Positions 1 through 6,284 of a stretch of DNA of 12,885 bases are shown here, piece after piece; within the stretch, counting starts at the first letter, position 1, and every line of letters begins with the position of its first letter. The notes below the pieces were generated by a model. That model was not told the origin of the DNA, made no database searches, and saw only the letters and a list, made by a program, of their open reading frames with translations. Origin of the DNA: Candidatus Alistipes excrementipullorum (GTDB lineage: Bacteria; Bacteroidota; Bacteroidia; Bacteroidales; Rikenellaceae); assembly GCA_019113665.1 (NCBI GenBank), contig DXGW01000058.1:1-12885 (forward strand), in the 5' to 3' direction. The position numbers were made by a program, and so were the translations under genes.

Positions 1-171
1 TATTACACATAAATACAATTTGTTCAAATTATGTGTTTTTGTTATTTTCCAATTAATTGTTTACAATGCAATTTTGTTACTTATATGTTGCTTAACAAAC
101 CAATTAAATAATATATTTATTTGATTATAAAAGTATTATATTATTTATTAAGGTATTAGCCTATAATCAGG
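1..171. other. AT-rich non-coding spacer with small palindromes
   Basis: No coding frame is visible in this strongly AT-rich stretch. An 8-bp inverted repeat (ACACATAA at 5-12, TTATGTGT at 29-36) encloses a tighter palindrome (AATTTG at 17-22, CAAATT at 25-30) and is followed on the plus strand by a short T run. It could be a weak terminator for a plus-strand gene to the left of the window. A second 8-bp inverted repeat (TGATTATA at 122-129, TATAATCA at 162-169) lies just past the stop of the minus-strand gene that ends at 172. AT-rich DNA throws up such palindromes by chance, so both are weak. The low GC contrasts with the GC-rich genes from mnmE onward and fits a transferred segment. Confidence 0.4.
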
Positions 172-1050
172 TTACTTACGGACACCCATAACCCGGTCAA
201 AGTCCACTTTCAGGAAGCGGACGAAACGCCCGTTCTTCTCGCGGGGAATCTGGTGGAACTGCAGCACGCCGTACACCGCGTCGCGCAAGAGGTTGAACCG
301 TTCCATTGCCTCCTTCACGGTGTAGTATTCGGCCTTGCTCTCTTCCGCGCTGCTCTTCGAGAGGTCGAAATGGAGTTTGGAGTAGAATATCTGCCCGTGT
401 TCTTTTTTCGATGGGATATTGTTGCGGTAGACGTGCGAACGGATAGCGACACGTGTCATGCCGTATTTCTCCTGAATATCTTCGGGAGTGTACCATTCCG
501 TCAGGTCGGAGTCCACCTCATATTTGGCAAAGGCGGCATCAATATGTTTCTTGCTGTAATAGTTGAACTGACGGATTCTCACTTTCGGAACCTTGTGCTG
601 TCGTGTATAAGTCCATACCCATTTGGCATTGACCTTATATTTCTGTGCAATCTCCTCGGCGGTGTAATACTCGGTGATGTCAAAGTCCTCTTTGGGCATG
701 ATACGTTCATAAGGCTTGGTCTTCATCATCAGCTCGATGTCCGCACGGCGGATGAGCGACTTCTTCCCGCTCAGACGGGATGCCCGCAGTTTGGATTCCT
801 TGACCAGTTTATAGATGTATTGCCGGGTAACACCCATCAGCTTTGCGGCTTGGGCAAAAGAGAAGAAATCCTGCCCCTTGGCTGCTTGTCGAGGTTGCAA
901 TAATTCCTGCGATCGCTTCAACTGTCGCTTACGTTCCCTGATGCGTTCCTTGTAGCCAAGATTGGAACACTGGTGGCTACAATAACAGGTTGTTGTCTTT
1001 TGAGCTATAAATGGCTTTCCGCACCATTGACAAATCCTTTTTACCTCCAT
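172..1050 (-). CDS. Zinc-finger protein with four tandem helix-turn-helix units, mobile-element type
   Basis: This 292-residue protein is a likely DNA-binding regulator or recombination accessory factor; its exact role is unknown. A small zinc-binding module sits at residues 7-28 (C7-x2-C10, then C22/C24 and C28), followed by a basic stretch at 33-47. Four excisionase/MerR-like HTH units follow at about 61-109, 124-177, 183-231 and 238-286. Units 2-4 each open with an aromatic-Tyr-Thr motif (YYT or WYT) and contain an 'IP' or 'VP' turn before a basic wing. From memory, such proteins are common in Bacteroidales accessory regions near tyrosine recombinases. The ATG at 1048-1050 gives the complete zinc module, and no strong Shine-Dalgarno precedes it. 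It runs in the same direction as mnmE, 269 bp downstream of it, and an array of four 10-bp repeats lies upstream of its start. No TAnnTTTG box is seen upstream. Coding is secure; function is inferred. Confidence 0.85.
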   Translation of the reverse strand: MEVKRICQWCGKPFIAQKTTTCYCSHQCSNLGYKERIRERKRQLKRSQELLQPRQAAKGQDFFSFAQAAKLMGVTRQYIYKLVKESKLRASRLSGKKSLIRRADIELMMKTKPYERIMPKEDFDITEYYTAEEIAQKYKVNAKWVWTYTRQHKVPKVRIRQFNYYSKKHIDAAFAKYEVDSDLTEWYTPEDIQEKYGMTRVAIRSHVYRNNIPSKKEHGQIFYSKLHFDLSKSSAEESKAEYYTVKEAMERFNLLRDAVYGVLQFHQIPREKNGRFVRFLKVDFDRVMGVRK

Positions 1051-1208
1051 ATTTTCCCTCTATTTTCCGTCGTTTTTCATAAATTCTAATTTCCCCAACT
1101 GTCCACACATGTAAACCACTGTCAACACACGTCAACAACTGCGTCGGTGTGATATTTCGGCTTGCGTGAATTTGCTCCGCGGTAGAAATATGGTAGGAAA
1201 ATATGGAG
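1045..1208. repeat. 13-bp perfect inverted repeat flanking the HTH gene leader
   Basis: CTCCATATTTTCC at 1045-1057 is the exact reverse complement of GGAAAATATGGAG at 1196-1208. The left arm overlaps the start codon and leader of the HTH gene and the right arm lies about 140 bp upstream. The arms could be a pair of operator or recombinase sites. They also contain the ATTTTCC motif that recurs elsewhere in this region. Confidence 0.5.
1101..1140 (+). repeat. Four tandem 10-bp repeat units upstream of the HTH gene
   Basis: Four back-to-back 10-bp units start at 1101, 1111, 1121 and 1131, with approximate consensus GTCAACAMMT (for example GTCCACACAT at 1101 and GTCAACACAC at 1121). One-helical-turn spacing puts all units on one face of the DNA, as in arrays of regulator sites or the arm-type sites of tyrosine recombinases. 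The array lies 50-90 bp upstream of a gene whose product has four HTH units, so it may be that protein's binding site. The repeat is seen directly; the role is inferred. Confidence 0.6.
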
Positions 1209-1246
1209 AAAATCCGTGATCTCCAAACGGCAACTGGAAAGCACGT

Positions 1247-1278
1247 AAAAATAAAAGTCGCTGATATACAGCGACTTT
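1247..1278 (-). terminator. Rho-independent terminator of mnmE
   Basis: A perfect 10-bp stem (AAAGTCGCTG at 1254-1263, CAGCGACTTT at 1269-1278) has a 5-nt loop. On the minus strand it is followed by a T-rich tract (TTTTATTTTT, ending at 1247). It starts about 40 bp past the mnmE stop and should end that transcript before the HTH gene. The plus-strand side is also T-rich but without a clear run. Confidence 0.85.
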
Positions 1279-1283
1279 ATTCT

Positions 1284-1313
1284 AAATGGTTATAGTTGGT
1301 TATGGTTGTTTAC
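1284..1313 (-). repeat. Three tandem 10-bp repeat units just past the mnmE stop
   Basis: Read on the minus strand, three consecutive 10-bp units occupy 1313-1304 (GTAAACAACC), 1303-1294 and 1293-1284 (ATAACCATTT). The first matches the plus-strand units at 1111 and 1131 at 8 of 10 positions. This block is therefore an inverted, more diverged partner of the 1101-1140 array. It lies between the mnmE stop codon and its terminator. Confidence 0.5.
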
Positions 1314-1318
1314 AAGCC

Positions 1319-1331
1319 GTCATTTTCCGAT
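1319..1331. repeat. Possible attachment-site core at the mnmE 3' end (related copy at 41-53)
   Basis: GTCATTTTCCGAT at 1319-1331 spans the mnmE stop codon and last codons. It matches GTTATTTTCCAAT at 41-53 at 11 of 13 positions, both differences being transitions. The two copies are direct repeats that bracket the HTH gene and its repeat arrays. The mnmE 3' end is an established integration target of SGI1 in enterobacteria. The copy at 41-53 lies in AT-rich DNA, so the match could be chance. Confidence 0.25.
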
Positions 1332-2648
1332 GCAGAATTTCGAGAATATGTTCTTTAGAATATCGTCAGAGGTCACATCGCCCGTAATCTCGCCTATATG
1401 TTGCAAGACTTCCCGGATCTCCTCACTCAGCAACTCTCCCGACAAGCCCGAATGCAAAGCCGTCATGGCTCGTGTCAGTGCCTCCGATGCGCGTTGCAAT
1501 GCCGCAAAATGACGGGCATTCGACACTACCGTCTCTCCGGCATATATGCGTTCCGTATCGACCGTTGACCGCAAACGGGCTCGGAGCTCATCTACCCCAT
1601 CGCCGCTCTTTGCCGATATGTATATCGCATCATTGACGGACCTGTCGTCGCTCCTGTCTGCTTTGTTTGCCACCACAATGAGAGTCTGGCCATCACCCAC
1701 CGCCACCGGTTCAAAACCGCTGCAGCCGGCCTCAATCATCTGAATCACTATACGGGCCTCACGCAGGGCCTTCATCGTACGCTCTATGCCCATCTGTTCG
1801 AGCCTGTCATCGGTTGTGCGTATACCTGCCGTATCGACGAATCTGAACTGCACGCCGTCGATGTTGCAATGAGCTTCAACCGTATCGCGCGTCGTTCCCG
1901 CAATATCCGAAATCATGGCACGGTCCTCGCCGACAAGCCGGTTGAGCAGTGTGCTTTTACCTACATTAGGTGCTCCCACAATTGCCGTGGCCACACCCTC
2001 CTTTATGGCATTGCCGGTAGCAAACGACTCCATCAGCCGGCCGATCTCGGCTCCGGTATGATTCAACAAATTTTCGAGATGGCTGCGGTCGGCAAATTCG
2101 ACCTCCTCTTCCGAGAAATCGAGTTCAAGTTCAAGCAGAGAGGCTATATCGAGCAACTGCCGTCTCAACGACTGCAACGACCGCGAATAACCGCCGCGCA
2201 TCTGTGTCGAGGCAAGGGCATGCGAAGCACGCGAATCGGCCGCAATCATATCGGCCACGGCCTCTGCCTGCGACAGGTCCATCTTGCCTGCAAGGAAAGC
2301 CCTTACGGAGAACTCTCCCGCACGTGCCATACGGGCCCCGTTGCGGACAAGCAGGGACATCACCTCCGAGGCTATATATTTCGATCCGTGAATAGAGATT
2401 TCGACGCTGTCCTCACCGGTGTATGAGTGCGGGGCACGGAAAACCGACACCAACACATCGTCGAGCGTACGGTCGCCATCAACTATCCGACCGTAATGCA
2501 CGGTATATGGAGCGGCATCGGCAAGCCGTGACCGACCCGCAAAGACCTTGTCGCAACACTCGACCGCCCCTTCACCGCTCATGCGGATAACGGCAATGGC
2601 ACCACCCATCGCCGTAGCCGGAGCAACGATTATGTCATTGTCAACCAT
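1320..2648 (-). CDS. mnmE: tRNA uridine-5-carboxymethylaminomethyl(34) synthesis GTPase MnmE
   Basis: MnmE works with MnmG to install the carboxymethylaminomethyl group on wobble uridine 34 of certain tRNAs in the cytoplasm, using methylene-tetrahydrofolate and GTP. The 442 residues fit the family's usual 450-460. An N-terminal folate-binding domain (about 1-120) and a helical domain surround the G domain: G1 GAPNVGKS 225-232, G2 GTTRD 251-255, G3 DTAG 272-275, G4 NKAD 328-331 and G5 SAK 345-347. The C-terminus is the canonical FCIGK, with the conserved Cys at 439. The ATG at 2646-2648 gives the standard N-terminus. It lies 72 bp downstream of mltD with its own -7 box, and a strong terminator follows. 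No mnmG is visible. It is intact despite the likely mobile DNA immediately downstream. Confidence 0.97.
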   Translation of the reverse strand: MVDNDIIVAPATAMGGAIAVIRMSGEGAVECCDKVFAGRSRLADAAPYTVHYGRIVDGDRTLDDVLVSVFRAPHSYTGEDSVEISIHGSKYIASEVMSLLVRNGARMARAGEFSVRAFLAGKMDLSQAEAVADMIAADSRASHALASTQMRGGYSRSLQSLRRQLLDIASLLELELDFSEEEVEFADRSHLENLLNHTGAEIGRLMESFATGNAIKEGVATAIVGAPNVGKSTLLNRLVGEDRAMISDIAGTTRDTVEAHCNIDGVQFRFVDTAGIRTTDDRLEQMGIERTMKALREARIVIQMIEAGCSGFEPVAVGDGQTLIVVANKADRSDDRSVNDAIYISAKSGDGVDELRARLRSTVDTERIYAGETVVSNARHFAALQRASEALTRAMTALHSGLSGELLSEEIREVLQHIGEITGDVTSDDILKNIFSKFCIGK

Positions 2649-2655
2649 CTGCGTG

Positions 2656-2663
2656 CAAAATTA
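2656..2663 (-). promoter_or_regulatory. Bacteroidetes -7 box upstream of mnmE
   Basis: TAATTTTG on the minus strand matches the Bacteroidetes -7 consensus TAnnTTTG exactly and ends 7 nt before the mnmE ATG. No convincing -33 TTTG is seen at the usual distance. If used, transcription would start almost at the ATG, giving a leaderless or near-leaderless mRNA. Confidence 0.4.
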
Positions 2664-2720
2664 TCTTGACATGAAGAATATTATCCCCGAACGACAACGC
2701 ACAGCCAATCAGTCTCTACC

Positions 2721-4121
2721 CTATCGGGCACGCTCGATACGCAGTTTCTGGCCGATACGCAACTTGGTACTCTTAAGCCGGTTCCAGCGCATCAGCTCCT
2801 TGACCGAGCAACGGTAACGGTAGGCTATGCCGCTCAACGTATCGCCCTTCTTGACCGTATATGTGAACCCGGGACGCTCCAGACGTTTACGGTCGATATT
2901 CGCCGGGTTTATATACTCCTTCAGATATGTCGAATCCTTGCTGAAAATCTCCTGTTCCTTCTCCACGTACTGCGACGCGAACTGCTGAGGCAATATCAAC
3001 GTATATGATTTTGTCGTAGCGGGTATTATGTCGAGTTTGTACTGCGGGTTGAGACTTCGCAGCAACTCTATGGGAATATTCAGCGTCGACGAGACCTGTC
3101 CGAGGTGCATTATGCGGTTTACGCGAATCGTATCGGTAGCCACGGGCAGGGGTGAGGGCTCGACCTCGATATTGTGCTGTTTGTGGTACGCATAGGCATA
3201 CGATGCCGCGATGAATGCAGGCACATAGCCACGGGTTTCGCGCGGCAGATAATAATATATGTCCCAGAACGTACGGCAATCGCTCCCGGCCCTGATCAAA
3301 GCCTTGTTGACATTGCCCGGACCGCAGTTATAGGCTGCAATGGCCAAAGTCCAGTCGTGATATATCTCGTACAGATCCGTCAGGAATCGGCAGGCGGCAC
3401 GCGTCGACGATACTGCGTCGCAACGTTCGTCTACAAGGGAATTGACCTCCAGTCCATAGCTTTTACCCGTCGAGGGCATGAACTGCCACAGGCCGGCAGC
3501 TCCGCGCACCGAGACTGCTGTCGGGGATAGAGCCGACTCGATTATTGGCAGGGCCCTCAACTCGACCGGCAGACCGGCCTTTATGAGTTCGTCCTCGATG
3601 ATCGGGAAATAGTACTGCGAACGGGACAATATCCTGTTGATTGTTCCCCAGCGCGTATCCGTATATCTCGCGATATAACTCTTGACAATCGGATTGTAGG
3701 GCAGCTGCACAGGCGACACCAATGCCCTCAGCCGTTCGATATAGACCGAATCGGGTATTTCGGAAGCACTCTCCTCGTTGGTATCGAACGATATGAAGTT
3801 GCTGAAGAACTCGTCGAACGCACGGGCATTCTGCTCCTCGTTCCACTGTGCGACAAGGGAATCCATTTGCGCAGGCGTGAGCTCGATATTCAACATTGTA
3901 CTGTATGTCGGCACGACTTCCTCGGCTTTGGCCACTGTATCCTGTACCGGCACAGCCTCTACTTTCACCGTATCGGCCGGTTCTACTGCCCGTGGAGCAG
4001 GTTCGACAATGGTCTTGCGGGCCTTTTTGCGAGGTTTACGCTTTGCGGCAGACGCATCGGCGCTCTGCCCGCATATTCCGACTAACAATGCAAGGGAGAG
4101 TATAATCCAAAATCTTTTCAT
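2721..4121 (-). CDS. mltD: Periplasmic lytic murein transglycosylase with C-terminal LysM (MltD-like)
   Basis: This enzyme cleaves the MurNAc-GlcNAc bond of peptidoglycan to form 1,6-anhydro-MurNAc ends. A Sec signal peptide (about 1-25) has a cysteine but no good lipobox. A basic, Pro-rich linker and a probably disordered region reach residue ~130. The SLT domain spans ~165-320: catalytic Glu is E195 in the 'ES' motif, followed by GAAGLWQFMPSTG at 207-219 and AYNCGPGN at 263-270. A LysM domain lies at ~420-463 with its GDTLS core. Residues ~330-390 resemble a degenerate extra LysM. The start is 8 bp after the DUF5683 stop, so the two are co-transcribed. In Bacteroides this gene is, as I recall, usually followed by relA/spoT, whereas here mnmE follows. 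Seven D-(S/T)-x O-glycosylation sequons are present. Confidence 0.92.
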   Translation of the reverse strand: MKRFWIILSLALLVGICGQSADASAAKRKPRKKARKTIVEPAPRAVEPADTVKVEAVPVQDTVAKAEEVVPTYSTMLNIELTPAQMDSLVAQWNEEQNARAFDEFFSNFISFDTNEESASEIPDSVYIERLRALVSPVQLPYNPIVKSYIARYTDTRWGTINRILSRSQYYFPIIEDELIKAGLPVELRALPIIESALSPTAVSVRGAAGLWQFMPSTGKSYGLEVNSLVDERCDAVSSTRAACRFLTDLYEIYHDWTLAIAAYNCGPGNVNKALIRAGSDCRTFWDIYYYLPRETRGYVPAFIAASYAYAYHKQHNIEVEPSPLPVATDTIRVNRIMHLGQVSSTLNIPIELLRSLNPQYKLDIIPATTKSYTLILPQQFASQYVEKEQEIFSKDSTYLKEYINPANIDRKRLERPGFTYTVKKGDTLSGIAYRYRCSVKELMRWNRLKSTKLRIGQKLRIERAR

Positions 4122-4129
4122 CTCTTCAT

Positions 4130-5383
4130 TTAAAAATTAATGCTCAGATTCATTCCGAAAGCAGGCATTGTCGAACCTGCCGACGGTGAATAGATATAGT
4201 CGACCGTCGGCGAGACGTTCATCGACAGATCGTCCGAGATATCATAATCGCGCAAATGCGCATCGACATGTGCGTCGACAATCTGCAGGATATAGAGGCC
4301 TGCAGTCAGAATGATACAGAGGTCGCGGTTTCGGCGGTAGTTGTCCCTCAGGTTCTTGAGGAACGACGCCGAGTAACGGCCGCCGAACTCGTCGGTGGAA
4401 CCGTCGGGATAATTATCCGGGTTATCGTCATAGTCGGCACGCAGACGGTATGCCTTCTTGAAACGCTGGTAGCCGCGGTTGTTCCAATCGATACAGTATA
4501 TGGTCGTTGCGAAACCGCCGAGCACAATCGGCACACGCCAGTAACTCTTGTTGTATATCTGGCCCGCTCCGGGACAGATCATGGCGAGGGTCGTGGCACG
4601 CTTGACACTCGACACGTCATTCGTCGAGTACTTCACGGCCGCATCTCCAATAAAATAGAGATACGACACGACAGCCGCACCAAGATAGAGTTCGCGCCGT
4701 GTATTGCTGCGTATCATGTTCGTCTGTACACGGTTCAGTTCGGGCGTACGGTTCAAGCCCTGATTCGTCAGCTCGTCATACTGTTTCTTGAGAGGCTTGT
4801 AACGGCCGTTCTCATATATGAACATTCCGAGTGAGGTGCCGAGCGTCGAATAGAGTATCGGCAGTTTCCAATACTGTTTGTTGTATATCTGACCGAATCC
4901 TGGCAGCGCAGCCGAGAGCCAGCACACCTTGGACAGCGACATGGAATCGCTGAAGAAGGGCTCGCGCTTCTTTTTCAGGGAGTCGGCCATTTCCGCCTCG
5001 ATTACGACGTCAAGGACCGGCAGTGAATCGGGAAGCAGCCTGTTGAAATCGAACTTCGTTTCGGCACATGCGAACCACAACAGCGAATCGGCCATTGATC
5101 CCGTACGCAGCGAGTCGGGTCTGTTCCTGTAGAGGGAAGCCAATGCCATGTCACTGCCCCTCAACGAATCGGAGGCCGCCAGTGCGGTGGAATCCTGACG
5201 CAGGGAATCAGCCCCCGAAAAGAGGGAGGTTCCCGCCGGGGCATCATTGCGCAGGGAATCCGGTTTGGGCATCAGACCGCCGCGGATTACGCGCCTGTCG
5301 CCGCGATAACGCTGGGCCGACAGGGGAGCTGCCGACGCCAACGCCAGCACCGCAACCAATACGATTTTCACAACGGTTTTCAT
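4130..5383 (-). CDS. DUF5683-family membrane protein with duplicated core and sequon-rich N-terminus
   Basis: Function is unknown; the family is typically found between parB and an mltD-like gene in Bacteroidetes. A Sec signal peptide (~1-23, cleavage near LSA/Q) leads into a low-complexity region (~41-150) with nine D-S-(L/M/T) sequons (D42, 59, 64, 72, 90, 99, 119, 134, 146). Two related segments follow, each starting with a Pro-Gly-x-GQIYNK-x-YW motif (161-172 and 271-282) and continuing into a hydrophobic, probably membrane-spanning stretch, then a 'NGRY/NRGY' and basic-aromatic segment. More hydrophobic segments lie near 232-250 and 355-370. The C-terminal ~35 residues look beta-like and end in Phe. 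The gene is 23 bp after parB and 8 bp before mltD. At 417 residues it seems long for the family because of the N-terminal extension (inference). Confidence 0.85.
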   Translation of the reverse strand: MKTVVKIVLVAVLALASAAPLSAQRYRGDRRVIRGGLMPKPDSLRNDAPAGTSLFSGADSLRQDSTALAASDSLRGSDMALASLYRNRPDSLRTGSMADSLLWFACAETKFDFNRLLPDSLPVLDVVIEAEMADSLKKKREPFFSDSMSLSKVCWLSAALPGFGQIYNKQYWKLPILYSTLGTSLGMFIYENGRYKPLKKQYDELTNQGLNRTPELNRVQTNMIRSNTRRELYLGAAVVSYLYFIGDAAVKYSTNDVSSVKRATTLAMICPGAGQIYNKSYWRVPIVLGGFATTIYCIDWNNRGYQRFKKAYRLRADYDDNPDNYPDGSTDEFGGRYSASFLKNLRDNYRRNRDLCIILTAGLYILQIVDAHVDAHLRDYDISDDLSMNVSPTVDYIYSPSAGSTMPAFGMNLSINF

Positions 5384-5406
5384 TCCCTACCCTTCTGCTG
5401 CTGCGT

Positions 5407-6273
5407 CTATGCCTTCTTGAAACGCTCGATAAAACGTTCGATATCCTTGTCGTCGGCAAAGTCTATGATGATCTTTCCACCGCCGTTCTTGCCGCGCTTG
5501 ATGCTTATGTCCTGCGAGAAGAACTTCTCAAGCTGCTCGACAAGACGCGAATATGTCTCGGGATACTCCTCGTCGTCAGCAGCGGCCGCGCTCCTGGTCT
5601 TGCCTTCGGCAAGGTTGCGCACCATCTCCTCGATCTGACGCACCGACAGATCCTTTTTGATACACTTGCGGAGCAACTGAAGCTGATGTCCCGGATCGGC
5701 ACCTGCTATGGCCTTGGCATGGCCCATGGTAATGACACCCTCCTTCAGGGCCAGCTGAACCTCGACGGGCAGTTTCAGAAGCCGCATGTAGTTGGAGACG
5801 GTCGGGCGCTTCATGCCTACCTTCTCCGAAAGCGCGTCCTGCGTAAGTCCGCACTCGTCGATCAGGCGTTGCAGTCCAAGGGCAATCTCAATGGCATTCA
5901 GGTCCTGACGCTGTACGTTCTCGACCAGAGCCATGGCATGCAGGTTCGTGTCGTCGACCTCGCGTATGTATGCCGGCAGGGTCTCGACTCCGGCCGCACG
6001 TGCCGCGCGCCAACGGCGCTCGCCACTGATGATGATATACTTGCCTTCATCGGTCCGCTTGACGGTTATGGGCTGTATCACGCCCAATGCGCGTATCGAC
6101 TCCGAAAGTTCCGCCAACGCCGTCTCGTCGAACTCGGTACGCGGCTGCGTAGGGTTCGGAATGATGTCCGCCACGGCTATCTCCGCCATCTCGGACATGG
6201 GTTTGGCCTTTATGTCAACCGGATCACTGCCGAAAATGGCGTCCAATCCTCGTCCCAATCCTTTCTGTTTCAT
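5407..6273 (-). CDS. parB: Chromosome-partitioning protein ParB (CTP-dependent clamp)
   Basis: ParB binds parS sites, loads as a CTP-gated sliding clamp and stimulates the ParA ATPase to segregate origins. The 288 residues match chromosomal ParB/Spo0J size. The short N-terminal ParA-contacting peptide holds a basic 'LGRGLDAIFG' motif (6-15). The CTP-binding domain shows PNPTQPRTEF (39-48), GERRWRAA (84-91) and ENVQRQDLNAIEIA (118-131). The central HTH region for parS is about 142-168 (LTQDALSEKVGMKRPTVSNY). A charged linker (~224-240) leads to the C-terminal dimerisation domain (~240-288). It starts 11 bp after the parA stop, in the same operon. No good parS match to TGTTTCACGTGAAACA was seen in the window, so ParB must load elsewhere. 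Confidence 0.96.
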   Translation of the reverse strand: MKQKGLGRGLDAIFGSDPVDIKAKPMSEMAEIAVADIIPNPTQPRTEFDETALAELSESIRALGVIQPITVKRTDEGKYIIISGERRWRAARAAGVETLPAYIREVDDTNLHAMALVENVQRQDLNAIEIALGLQRLIDECGLTQDALSEKVGMKRPTVSNYMRLLKLPVEVQLALKEGVITMGHAKAIAGADPGHQLQLLRKCIKKDLSVRQIEEMVRNLAEGKTRSAAAADDEEYPETYSRLVEQLEKFFSQDISIKRGKNGGGKIIIDFADDKDIERFIERFKKA

Positions 6274-6284
6274 ATGGTTGTCTT

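Noticed and set aside
2721..4121. MltD-like protein as a lipoprotein
   Set aside because: Cys 17 is preceded by Val-Gly-Ile, which is not a valid lipobox because the residue just before Cys should be Gly, Ala or Ser.
4121..4129. Overlapping ATG at 4129-4127 as an alternative mltD start
   Set aside because: This frame stops after three codons (Met-Lys-Arg-stop); the ATG at 4121 gives the signal peptide.
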